From an uncultured Acidobacteriota bacterium (lineage in GTDB: Bacteria; Acidobacteriota; Terriglobia; Bryobacterales; Bryobacteraceae), in the NCBI GenBank assembly GCA_902825945.1, contig CADECY010000002.1:162717-194804 (forward strand): DNA of 32,088 nucleotides. The letters run 5' to 3'. Below are positions 8,908-16,088 of this stretch, in pieces; the stretch's first letter is position 1; the number at the start of each line of letters is the position of its first letter. The notes under the pieces are model-generated. The model worked only from the letters and a program-made list of their open reading frames with translations. It did not search any database and was not told where the DNA came from. The position numbers and the translations under genes were made by a program.

Positions 8908-10229
8908 TTCTTCTTGTCCCCCGAGGGCGGACCGGAAGCGCCGGGCTCGTTCGGGGCAATGACGGGCGGGAACCCATTGAACTGCCGCCAGAGCTCGAAT
9001 CCGAGCGGCACCATGTTCAACAGCACCCAGCCGTTGGCGCGAACGCCTTGCCGCAGGTAGCGCTGCGACGGCCACGGATCGTCCTTGGGATCGGGCGCGA
9101 TCAGCAGGCGGAACTTGCCCTGTCCGTTGTCGGTGGCATCGACCAGGGTGACGACGCCGCCGAACGTTCCCACCGCGACCGACGGCCAGCCGACGAACTG
9201 GATCGCGGGCCAGCCCTCGAACTGAATCCGCACCTTGTTGCCCGGTGCCACGAGCGGCATGTCGTTGCCGTCGACCCACAGCTCCACGACCGGATCACCG
9301 GTCTGCGGCACCAGGATTGCGACGGGATCGCTCGACTTCAGCATCTCGCTGCCCGGCTGGGCGAGCAGGCGAAGAATCACGCCTTCGCGCGGCGCGGTGA
9401 TCTTCTGCGTGGACTGGCGTGCGATCCGCATCTCGATCGGCTGGAGAGCACCGCGCATGCTGGCGATCTCCGAAGTGGCCGAGGCGCGGGAGGCTTTCGC
9501 GTCCTGGATGGAGGCTTTGAAGTCGTTCTCGATTTTTTGCCGGTCGGCTTCGAGGGCATCTACTTCCTGCTTGGACGCGTTGAGCGTGTTCTTCGCGCGC
9601 GCGACTTCGGCAACGGCGCGATCGTAGTCGAGTTGCGCCAGTTCCACCGAGCGCGTGGGCGTGAGGCCCTTGACGTGCAGCCCCTTCTGCCGGTCGATGT
9701 TCAACTTGGCCGTTGCGAAAGTGGCATCGGCGGCATCGAGCGCACGCTCGGCCGCGAGCATGCGTTCGCGTGCCATCTGCATGCGCGAGTTCTGCGCGTC
9801 GAGCGCGTTGCGGCGGGAGCCCTCGAGTCCGTTGATACGTTCGGAAAGCGACTGCTCACGCAACTGTGCTGCGCGGACCCTCTCTTGGGTCGCGTCGCGT
9901 TCGCGCTGATAACGTTCGATGATCGAAGGATCGTTGTCGGTGATCTCGGCGACGGTGTCGCCCGTCTTGACCCGGGTGCCTTCGACAACGTGCCAGCGCA
10001 GGATTCGGCCCTCGATCGGCGCGTCGATGGTTTGCTGCCGCTCGACCGGAGTCAGGGCAACGACCTTGCCCACCCCCACGATATTCTGCTGCCAGGGGGC
10101 CAAGGCCAGCCCCACAGCGAGAATCAGGAACATCCCCAGAAGAGCCCCGGCAATGAACCGGAGCCGGAAAGGCGTGCGAACCAGTTCCATCGAGTGGAGC
10201 GGCTCGAATTCCAAAAGATCTGATTTCAT
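8904..10229 (-). CDS. HlyD-family periplasmic adaptor (membrane fusion protein)
   Basis: The 441-residue protein has a single N-terminal membrane anchor (about residues 24-45) after a short cytoplasmic tail, a split biotinyl-lipoyl-like domain (WHVVEGTRVKTGDTVAEI), a long alpha-helical hairpin (about 120-270) and a beta-barrel region with a second lipoyl half (ITAPREGVILRLLAQPGSEM). This is the layout of type I secretion adaptors. The helical hairpin meets the TolC-like channel and the anchor meets the ABC protein. The start codon overlaps the ABC gene's stop (ATGA), so translation is coupled. The C-terminus is Pro/Gly/Lys-rich. The cargo cannot be inferred from this protein. Confidence 0.9.
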   Translation of the reverse strand: MKSDLLEFEPLHSMELVRTPFRLRFIAGALLGMFLILAVGLALAPWQQNIVGVGKVVALTPVERQQTIDAPIEGRILRWHVVEGTRVKTGDTVAEITDNDPSIIERYQRERDATQERVRAAQLREQSLSERINGLEGSRRNALDAQNSRMQMARERMLAAERALDAADATFATAKLNIDRQKGLHVKGLTPTRSVELAQLDYDRAVAEVARAKNTLNASKQEVDALEADRQKIENDFKASIQDAKASRASATSEIASMRGALQPIEMRIARQSTQKITAPREGVILRLLAQPGSEMLKSSDPVAILVPQTGDPVVELWVDGNDMPLVAPGNKVRIQFEGWPAIQFVGWPSVAVGTFGGVVTLVDATDNGQGKFRLLIAPDPKDDPWPSQRYLRQGVRANGWVLLNMVPLGFELWRQFNGFPPVIAPNEPGASGPPSGDKKK

Positions 10230-11890
10230 CTTACTTTGCTGAATTGTGCGTTTTCGATGCGATAGACGGAGTCACATCTGTCGATCAGTACTGGATTGGA
10301 GGAAGCGAGCAACAGAGTCCACGGCGCTCCCTTGGCGAACAAGAGATCCACCAGCGGACCGATATCCTGTGAGTTGGCGCTGTGATCGAGAGCCTCGTCG
10401 ACGATCAGGACTTTGGGATTGCCGGCGATGGCGCGGGCCATCACCAGGCGCATGGCTTGCCCGGCCGATAGCGGAAGGCCGCCGGTGAGCAGTTTGGTGT
10501 CGAGCCCATCCGGAAGCTCGAGCACCGCCTCGAGCACGCCCGCGGCGGAAAGGGCGCGGCGGAGGACGAGCGTGTCGAGATCGCGTCCCATGCAGACGTT
10601 TTCCCGCACGGTGCCTTCGAAGATCTCCGCGTCGCGAACGAGCGCCACCTGTTCCCGCAGGCTGCTCCGCTTCATTTCGCGTACATCGATGCCGTCGATT
10701 TCGATCGATCCGCTCGCCGGTTCCCGCAAGCCGAACATCAGGTCGAACATCGTGCTCTTGCCGCCACCGCTCGAACCCGTGATGCCGACTCGCTCCCCAC
10801 CGCGGGCCACGATTCCGGTGTCTCGCAACGCCTGGCGGCCGTTCGGATAGGCAAAGGTCACGGATCTCAACGCGACCTCTGGGGCGTGTCCGTTCCAAGC
10901 AGGCACTGTCGACCCATTGCGTTCGAGAGGAAGATCCTGCAGGTAGCCGAGTTTGTCCACGGCGGCCGCAAGATCGTAGTAGAGCTCGAGGTGCTTGCCG
11001 AGTTTCGAGAAGCCACTCAGCACGAGTTCCACCACCAGTTCGGCGGCAACCAGTTGGCCGAGCGTCAACTGGCGCTCCATGACGAGCCAGCCGCCGATGC
11101 CGAGCAGCGTGGCACTGGCGATCGCGTGCAGGCCGAGCGTTCCGAGAATCTGGCGGAGCAGAATCCGGAAGTGGGAAGCCCGCGACCCGAGATAGGAGCC
11201 GACGAGCGCATCGGTCTTGGCCACCGCGAACTTCATCGCGGCGGGGTGACGAAAGCTGGTGCTATGCCGCGCCACTTCCTGGAGCCACGCCACCAGATCG
11301 TACTTGGCCCGGCTCTCGTTGACGCTCGTGTTGACAGCGCCTGCCCCGAGCGGAAAAATCACAATGAGGATCGAGGCGAGCAGGATGAAGTCGAACGCGA
11401 GCAGCCACGGATGATAGAGCCCGAGCAAGATCATTCCGATTGCGGTCTGCATGACGACGCTCAATCCATCCACCAGCAGCGTGGCGCCGCTCTTCTGCAA
11501 TGTCACCACGTCGAAGAACCGATTGAGCAGTTCGGGCCCGTGGTGGTTCTCGAAGGCGTGGGCTGGGGCACGCAGCAGGCGGTTGATCGTATCCGACGAA
11601 ACGCGAACGAAGATGCGGCGCTGAATCAGTTCCACCGCCCAGATCCGCAGCCCCTGCAGGACTCCGCTCAGCAGGCGCGCCACTAGCACGAGTATCGCGA
11701 GCAGAATCAGAGGCTGCGTCAGGTTGCCCAAGGCGATCGTGTTGACGATCGATTGCGTGGCGACCGGCAGTGCCAGTGTAAAGACGCCGATGGCAGCCGA
11801 GTAGATCACGGCTGCCCAGAGGTCGTTCTTCTCGACCACTATGTATTCTTTGAGACGTTCCTGAGGAGTTCGGGTGGAATGCTTGGCCAT
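10226..11890 (-). CDS. ABC exporter, fused membrane and ATPase domains, with altered Q-loop and H-loop
   Basis: The 554-residue protein has a six-span type I ABC exporter domain (about 25-310) and an ATPase domain (about 335-554), without an N-terminal C39 peptidase. Walker A is at 372-380 (GSSGGGKST), the signature is LSAGQ (474-478), and Walker B with the catalytic Glu is VLIVDE (494-499). Two positions depart from the family: the Q-loop Gln appears to be Arg419 (VALVRDAEIF) and the switch His that normally follows the last beta strand is replaced by Ser (LLLASSNP, about 530-531). ATP hydrolysis may therefore be slow or unusual. It forms an apparent operon with the HlyD and TolC-like genes. 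No clear Shine-Dalgarno site precedes its ATG, and a terminator lies just upstream. Confidence 0.88.
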   Translation of the reverse strand: MAKHSTRTPQERLKEYIVVEKNDLWAAVIYSAAIGVFTLALPVATQSIVNTIALGNLTQPLILLAILVLVARLLSGVLQGLRIWAVELIQRRIFVRVSSDTINRLLRAPAHAFENHHGPELLNRFFDVVTLQKSGATLLVDGLSVVMQTAIGMILLGLYHPWLLAFDFILLASILIVIFPLGAGAVNTSVNESRAKYDLVAWLQEVARHSTSFRHPAAMKFAVAKTDALVGSYLGSRASHFRILLRQILGTLGLHAIASATLLGIGGWLVMERQLTLGQLVAAELVVELVLSGFSKLGKHLELYYDLAAAVDKLGYLQDLPLERNGSTVPAWNGHAPEVALRSVTFAYPNGRQALRDTGIVARGGERVGITGSSGGGKSTMFDLMFGLREPASGSIEIDGIDVREMKRSSLREQVALVRDAEIFEGTVRENVCMGRDLDTLVLRRALSAAGVLEAVLELPDGLDTKLLTGGLPLSAGQAMRLVMARAIAGNPKVLIVDEALDHSANSQDIGPLVDLLFAKGAPWTLLLASSNPVLIDRCDSVYRIENAQFSKVR

Positions 11891-11901
11891 TGTAAAAGAT
11901 C

Positions 11902-11945
11902 AAAAAGCGCGCGCCCGGTCGTAGGGGATGGTGACCGAACGCGCG
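11902..11945 (-). terminator. Intrinsic terminator between the coiled-coil gene and the ABC gene
   Basis: On the minus strand an inverted repeat (arms CGCGCG + CGGTC, bases 11908-11920, against GACCG + CGCGCG, 11933-11945, with a 2x2 internal mismatch and a 12-base loop) is followed at once by a run of five U (11902-11906). It lies 27 bases after the coiled-coil gene stop and 11 bases before the ABC start codon, so it should end or reduce transcription entering the export genes. Confidence 0.8.
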
Positions 11946-11971
11946 AAAGGGGGGTTACAGGAGAGAGATGG

Positions 11972-12445
11972 TTACGAACCTGCTTGGTTGGGGGTCACCG
12001 CTTTGAGGCGGGAGGCGGTCTGCTGGAGAAGGGCGGCCCGCTTGGCGAGACCCTCGGCGTGAGCCCGGATCAGTCCGCGCTGCTTGGCGAAATCGCCGCT
12101 GACCAGTTCCTTCTTGCGGTCATGGAAGATCGACAGCAGTTGCACCTTGGTCTTGAGCAACTCCCAGTCCTTGCGGTCACGCTCGGAAAATGCCGGCTGC
12201 TGGGCTTCGATCTGGTTGACGAGATCCTGGAGCTTCGCGATTTCGGCTCCGGCCGACTCGAGCGACTTGCTGATCTCGGAGGCATCGGCCTTCTTCGCTT
12301 TCAGCGACTGGCTCATCTGCGCTGACTCGCGCTGGACCTTGCTTGCATGGTCCGCGATCTTTTCGAAGTGGTTGTTGGCAAAGAGCGCTGTGGTGAAAAA
12401 GGCCGCAGTGGCGGCCGCGAACGAACGAGTGAAGAAACGGGTCAT
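11972..12445 (-). CDS. Periplasmic coiled-coil protein of unknown function
   Basis: The 157-residue protein has a signal peptide (MTRFFTRSFAAATAAFFTTALFA, cleavage before NN) and is otherwise almost wholly helical and charged, with heptad-like stretches at about 30-85 and 110-150. No known domain was recognised and there are no cysteines. The start ATG has an AAGGA ribosome-binding site. It lies between the TraR/DksA gene and the export operon, behind a possible sigma-54 promoter, and is followed by a strong terminator, which suggests it is made in larger amounts than the exporter. It could be a periplasmic chaperone, a partner of the HlyD/TolC helices, or a stress-induced scaffold; these are guesses. 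Confidence 0.7.
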   Translation of the reverse strand: MTRFFTRSFAAATAAFFTTALFANNHFEKIADHASKVQRESAQMSQSLKAKKADASEISKSLESAGAEIAKLQDLVNQIEAQQPAFSERDRKDWELLKTKVQLLSIFHDRKKELVSGDFAKQRGLIRAHAEGLAKRAALLQQTASRLKAVTPNQAGS

Positions 12446-12475
12446 GGATTCTATCCTTGTCCTTGGTTGAAGTCA

Positions 12476-12491
12476 GGCTATTGTCGAGCCA
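12476..12491 (-). promoter_or_regulatory. Candidate sigma-54 promoter of the coiled-coil gene
   Basis: On the minus strand TGGCTC-N5-TAGCC keeps the GG and GC dinucleotides exactly 10 bases apart, as required for -24/-12 promoters. It matches TGGC and C at -24 but only T and GC at -12. Predicted transcription starts near 12465, giving a leader of about 20 bases that includes the AAGGA site. GC-rich DNA makes chance matches fairly likely. Confidence 0.4.
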
Positions 12492-12502
12492 CCGAGACTG
12501 GG

Positions 12503-12895
12503 TCAGGCCACGGCGGCGTATTCAAAACTCGGTTGGACCGTCTGGGGACGCTGCGATTCCCCGTCCCGGTCCGCATTGGTCTGGCAGCGGATACAGAGGG
12601 AAGCCCATGGGATCGCGACAAGGCGCTTCGGACTGATGTCCTCGTCGCAGTGGGCGCACGTTCCGTAGGTGCCACCGGAGATCCTGGCGAGCGCCTCGTC
12701 GATCTGACGGAGCAGGCGCGACTCCCGATCCATCTGATCCACCGCGAATTCGCGCTGCATCAGGTTCTGGACCGCGTCGAGAGCGTCGGGCGCCTGCTCG
12801 ATTTGGATGCCGTCACGGCGTTCGAGATTCGAAATGAGTTCAACACGCCGCGTTTGGAGGATTTCTTCGACGCGCGTGAACCGGTTGGTTGGCAT
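12503..12895 (-). CDS. TraR/DksA-family zinc-finger protein
   Basis: The 130-residue protein has a helical N-terminal region (about 5-70) and a C4 zinc finger with C80, C83, C101 and C104 (CAHC...CIRC), the DksA/TraR C4-type layout, including the GTYGTCxxC lead-in. DksA proteins bind the secondary channel of RNA polymerase, with ppGpp, to alter promoter kinetics. The short length and poorly conserved coiled-coil tip make a direct DksA role uncertain, and TraR-like or other zinc-finger functions are possible. A good -24/-12 match lies about 50 bases upstream. The gene is the first of the minus-strand series leading to the exporter, so it may help reprogramme transcription when that system is switched on (inference). 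Confidence 0.85.
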   Translation of the reverse strand: MPTNRFTRVEEILQTRRVELISNLERRDGIQIEQAPDALDAVQNLMQREFAVDQMDRESRLLRQIDEALARISGGTYGTCAHCDEDISPKRLVAIPWASLCIRCQTNADRDGESQRPQTVQPSFEYAAVA

Positions 12896-12942
12896 TTTTC
12901 AGTTCTTTCTATCCGGTCTGTTTTCCCGGACACCATTCCACT

Positions 12943-12958
12943 AGCAGGCGTAGTGCCA
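12943..12958 (-). promoter_or_regulatory. Candidate sigma-54 (-24/-12) promoter of the TraR/DksA gene
   Basis: On the minus strand TGGCAC-N5-CTGCT matches the TGGCAC-N5-TTGCW consensus at all six -24 bases and four of five -12 bases, with GG and GC exactly 10 bases apart. It lies in the intergenic region, pointing at the ATG at 12895, with a predicted leader of about 37 bases. The NtrC-type regulator at 6166-7542 is a natural candidate activator. No enhancer site was identified. Confidence 0.6.
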
Positions 12959-13020
12959 AACGGAAAAGGCCAATAGAATGAACGATTTTTGCCGGCCTGA
13001 GGACTCGATCTGCCCCATTT

Positions 13021-13044
13021 CAGGCACCCTTCGCAAGGTGCCTG
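13021..13044. repeat. Perfect 8-bp inverted repeat, REP-like or terminator-like
   Basis: CAGGCACC and GGTGCCTG flank an 8-base loop. Flanking CATTT (left) and CCCCAAATG (right) extend the symmetry imperfectly. It lies 24 bases beyond the stop of the SMP-30-like gene and could end its transcript, but no U-run follows on either strand. Only one copy was found in the window, so a dispersed palindromic element is possible but unproved. Confidence 0.5.
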
Positions 13045-13068
13045 CCCCAAATGCGGCCCTACCGGGTT

Positions 13069-14088
13069 TCAGGGTCGCGACGGCAACTGGTAGCCCTTCT
13101 TCTTTACGAGCAACCGGTGCACACTGCCACCCTCGGTGATGTACAACATGTTTGCCTCGGCGCCCCGGCCGAATCCCACATTGGTCGGCAGATTCGGCGT
13201 CGGAATGAAGGCGAGTTCGCGCCCATCGGGTGACAACACCTGGATTCCGGGCCGCGACACGCGGCGAGAGGCTACGTACAGGTTGCCATCGACATCCGCG
13301 GCCAGACCGTCGGGTCCGTCTTCCGGCGCGTAGTCGATCAGCATCTTGCGGAACCTCGCCGTGCCGTCCGGCGCAAGATCGTAGGCAAGCAGCGCCATAC
13401 GCCCTTTCGCCACCGGCGCTGATTCGGGAACGCGTCCGATCCCTGTGGTCCCGTTGTCGTTCGAGACCACGTAGAGCGTCTTCTGATCGGGCGAAACGCA
13501 GACGCCGTTCGGCTTGCCCGCGTCCGTAATGATGCGATGGATCGAGCGATCGGGATCGATCCGGTAGACGGCCTGGAACGGTTGATCGATCGGCTCCCAG
13601 CCGAGATACCGAGGATCGCTGAAGTAGACACGGCCTTTCTCGTCGATCGTGATGTCGTTGGGTGAATTCAATGCGCGGCCCTCGAACATCGCGGCGAGGA
13701 TCTCGGACTTGCCGGTCGACATGTCGGTGCGGATGATGCGGCGTCCGCCATAGTCCCCGCCTTCGGCCGCGAGCATGCGCCCTTGTGCGTCGAATTTGAG
13801 TCCGTTCGACATGCCGCTCGGTGAACGATAGACGGTCACCTGTTTCGTGCGCGGGTCGAACTTCATGATATGGCCGGCCATTTTGGACAGGTGGCTGAAG
13901 GTGATGTCGCTGAAGTAGACCGTGCCGTCGGGTGCGCTGGTAACGCCTTCGGTGAGCACGCCTCCGGTGAACAGTTGCTCGAGGCGGGCACTCGAGTCGA
14001 TGATCGACGGGTCGCCGGAGGGCGGCGCTTGGGCGAGCAACGCGGCGGCGGCAGGAATCAAGATGGAGAGCAAGCGGCGGAGCGGCAT
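13069..14088 (-). CDS. Secreted SMP-30/gluconolactonase-like beta-propeller protein
   Basis: The 339-residue protein carries a signal peptide (MPLRRLLSILIPAAAALLAQ) when started at 14088; another ATG 18 bases upstream would add six residues. Repeated blades with VTSAPDGTVYFSDI, NSPNDITIDEKGRVYFSD, GVCVSPDQKTLYVVSNDN and DGLAADVDGNLYVASRR match the SMP-30/LRE family. The family's metal ligands have counterparts here in E of TEG, N of SPND, N of PNG and D of DGLA. Members hydrolyse sugar lactones or related esters, and periplasmic versions are common in Acidobacteriota and Planctomycetes. The substrate is unknown. A TAAGAT box lies 8 bases before the start, and the gene is divergent from the EEP-family gene with only 23 bases between start codons. 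Confidence 0.85.
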   Translation of the reverse strand: MPLRRLLSILIPAAAALLAQAPPSGDPSIIDSSARLEQLFTGGVLTEGVTSAPDGTVYFSDITFSHLSKMAGHIMKFDPRTKQVTVYRSPSGMSNGLKFDAQGRMLAAEGGDYGGRRIIRTDMSTGKSEILAAMFEGRALNSPNDITIDEKGRVYFSDPRYLGWEPIDQPFQAVYRIDPDRSIHRIITDAGKPNGVCVSPDQKTLYVVSNDNGTTGIGRVPESAPVAKGRMALLAYDLAPDGTARFRKMLIDYAPEDGPDGLAADVDGNLYVASRRVSRPGIQVLSPDGRELAFIPTPNLPTNVGFGRGAEANMLYITEGGSVHRLLVKKKGYQLPSRP

Positions 14089-14096
14089 GGCTAGAG

Positions 14097-14106
14097 ATCT
14101 TAGCAT
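14097..14106. promoter_or_regulatory. Overlapping divergent -10-like boxes between the SMP-30 and EEP genes
   Basis: TAAGAT (minus strand, 14097-14102) ends 8 bases before the SMP-30 ATG, and TAGCAT (plus strand, 14101-14106) ends 5 bases before the ATG at 14112. Each matches four of six consensus bases. The 23-base gap leaves no room for conventional leaders. A further TATGCT at 14111-14116 would suit the alternative TTG start at 14127. Confidence 0.35.
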
Positions 14107-14111
14107 GCGTT

Positions 14112-14936
14112 ATGCTGGCAGCAAGCTTGCTCCGTTTCCTCTTCTGGAATGTCAACCGGCAACCGCGCGAGTCCATGATCGCGGCAATCGCCCGCGATCA
14201 CGACATCGACGTCCTGCTACTGGCGGAGAACCGTGTCGCCGCTTCGGTGATCGAGCAGGCTCTGAATGTGAGCGCCAAGTCTCGCCGCTATCACTTCGCG
14301 CGGCCAGGCGTCTGCGAGAAGGTCCAAATGTTCGTCCGTTTCGCGCCTTCACTCATCCGTTCCGTCTGGGATAGTTCACGAACCACGCTGCGAGAGATGG
14401 ACCTTCCGGGCAAAGGGAAACTTCTGATCGGCGGGGTCCACCTCGAAAGTAAGCTGCACTCGAGTGCCGATGACCAGACCGCCGCAGCCGTGGAAGTCGC
14501 GCGAGACATCGCGGACCAGGAGCGCAAGGCGGGGCATGACCGAACTGTGCTCACGGGCGATTTCAATATGAATCCGTTCGACTACGGTGTCGCCAGCGCA
14601 CGCGGTCTCAACGCGGCAATGACGCCCGCGATCGCGAAGCGTGGTTCGCGATCGGAGGCCGGGCGCCCGTACGCGTTCTTCTACAATCCGATGTGGAATC
14701 ACTTTGGCGGTCAAGGCCCCAATCCGCCCGGAACGTATTACTACGCGAACTCCCCACACCCGTGGAACACGTTCGATCAGGTTCTCATCCGGCCGTCGCT
14801 GATCGACGCGTTTGCGGAGAGCGAACTCCGAGTCCTCACCGCCGTGGATGGAGCATCTCTTTTGACCCCTGGCGGAATTCCGAACGCCCGAACCGCGTCC
14901 GACCACTTGCCGCCGTTGTTTGCCCTCGATTTGTGA
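14112..14936 (+). CDS. Endonuclease/exonuclease/phosphatase (EEP) family protein
   Basis: The 274-residue protein has the EEP signature residues in order: N of FWNVN, E of LLAENR, D and N of GDFNMNP, D of FDQVLI, and the terminal SDHLP. These bind Mg2+ and attack phosphodiester or phosphomonoester bonds, as in exonuclease III, DNase I and sphingomyelinase relatives. The specific substrate cannot be assigned. No signal peptide is seen, so it is probably cytoplasmic. An ATG at 14112 was chosen; a TTG at 14127 (giving LRFLFWNVN at the N-terminus) fits the family's usual start even better. The next gene begins 15 bases after its stop, suggesting co-transcription. Confidence 0.88.
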   Translation: MLAASLLRFLFWNVNRQPRESMIAAIARDHDIDVLLLAENRVAASVIEQALNVSAKSRRYHFARPGVCEKVQMFVRFAPSLIRSVWDSSRTTLREMDLPGKGKLLIGGVHLESKLHSSADDQTAAAVEVARDIADQERKAGHDRTVLTGDFNMNPFDYGVASARGLNAAMTPAIAKRGSRSEAGRPYAFFYNPMWNHFGGQGPNPPGTYYYANSPHPWNTFDQVLIRPSLIDAFAESELRVLTAVDGASLLTPGGIPNARTASDHLPPLFALDL

Positions 14937-14951
14937 GCGAGAATTGAATCG

Positions 14952-15383
14952 ATGCCAACCCTCGAGATCCTCTGGCCATCGGACTTGGTGGATGAACCCG
15001 CCAATATTCCTACTTTGATCCTCCGGCAGCAGGCAGATGCATTGGCGGACCGAACGGGGTCGAGACTCCGCGCGCGAGTCGATTCGTCGGCTAGCACAAG
15101 GTTACCTTGGGCACGCCGTCTTTTTCCGGATATGGAGTTCGAGGGCGCGACGTATTTCCGGCACCGGCTGATCATTGTGGTACCGGCCCTCGAGAACTAC
15201 GAGGTTGAACTCTTGAGTCTGAGTCACTCGACGGCGCCCTATCCAGTGGTCGCTCGCATCATCCGGCGGGAGGAGTACACGCAACTCCTAAGCGAAGACC
15301 AGTTGAAGGAATGGCTTCGTGACGCTCTAGCGTCCCCGGAGTCGCGAGAGCTCATCTCCACACTCCTCAGCGTGGCCACCTGA
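14952..15383 (+). CDS. Unrecognised 143-residue protein
   Basis: No family was recognised. The protein has no signal peptide, membrane span or cysteine. The middle contains a hydrophobic strand pair (HRLIIVVPALENYEVELLSLS), followed by a charged helical C-terminus (LSEDQLKEWLRDALASPESRELIS), consistent with a small alpha/beta fold. It follows the EEP gene by 15 bases on the same strand, and its stop lies one base from the stop of the convergent PIG-L gene. The continuous open frame and usual codon choice support a real gene. It may be a partner or inhibitor of the EEP enzyme, but only proximity supports that. Confidence 0.6.
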   Translation: MPTLEILWPSDLVDEPANIPTLILRQQADALADRTGSRLRARVDSSASTRLPWARRLFPDMEFEGATYFRHRLIIVVPALENYEVELLSLSHSTAPYPVVARIIRREEYTQLLSEDQLKEWLRDALASPESRELISTLLSVAT

Positions 15384-15384
15384 C

Positions 15385-16074
15385 CTACGAGAAGAGATCC
15401 ACCGGACGAAAGGCGTAGCTCTTCAACGCCTCGGCATGGCGTGCTCCGCAGGTCTTGCCGCGATACAACGCGATCGCCTCTTTCGTGTCGACGGCCGAGT
15501 CCTGCCCATTCGGATCGTAGGGCGCGTTCCGGACCATCGCCATCAGACGGCCCAGCCATTCCGCGCTCGTCTTCCAATGCTTGCTGACATCGACGAAGGT
15601 GTCGGGTTCGAATCCGATCGTGTGCCTCGGGCCGTTGTCGTAGGCATACATTGCGCGCGGTGGCTTGTATCCGGGCAGGCTCAGGATCTGGCCCGCGTTC
15701 TTGAGCGCGATTTCGCATAGTTGCGACGCCACGCGATGATCGTCGTGATGATCGTGCGGCCAGAGCAGCAGCGCGACATCGGGTTTCACGTCGAAGCAGA
15801 GCTTGGCCACCTTCTTCTTGTTCTCGCTCGTCACGTCGAACAGGTGCGATTCGAAATCGAGGAAGCACATCTCGGCGCCGTAGTGATGCGCAAGCGTCTT
15901 GGACTCGCGCACGACCTGTTCGTGCCGGCCCTGCACGGGCGGCCAGTTTCGATAGTCGCCGATCAGCGAGGCGATCACCACTTTCCATCCGCGCTCGATC
16001 GCCTGCAGCATGATACCGGGCACGCCAAAGACGCAGTCGTCGTAGTGCGCGCCCATCGCGAGAAGTGTCGGCAT
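15385..16074 (-). CDS. PIG-L (LmbE-like) family deacetylase
   Basis: The 229-residue protein matches PIG-L metal-dependent deacetylases, which remove acetyl groups from GlcNAc-type sugars. The N-terminal AHYDDC (H10, D12, D13) corresponds to the AHPDDE zinc/catalytic motif, with Tyr for Pro and Cys for Glu. The second motif, [12 protein letters not shown], supplies the remaining histidine ligand. No signal peptide is present. The start ATG has a GGGAG site, and the MFS transporter gene ends 14 bases upstream, so these two probably form an operon that takes up and then processes an N-acetylated sugar or similar compound (inference). Confidence 0.88.
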   Translation of the reverse strand: MPTLLAMGAHYDDCVFGVPGIMLQAIERGWKVVIASLIGDYRNWPPVQGRHEQVVRESKTLAHHYGAEMCFLDFESHLFDVTSENKKKVAKLCFDVKPDVALLLWPHDHHDDHRVASQLCEIALKNAGQILSLPGYKPPRAMYAYDNGPRHTIGFEPDTFVDVSKHWKTSAEWLGRLMAMVRNAPYDPNGQDSAVDTKEAIALYRGKTCGARHAEALKSYAFRPVDLFS

Positions 16075-16088
16075 GGTCCAGTGGCTCC

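Noticed and set aside
12941..14176. 411-codon minus-strand frame overlapping the SMP-30-like gene in another frame
   Set aside because: It is Arg/His-rich without a fold, while the other frame has a signal peptide and propeller repeats.
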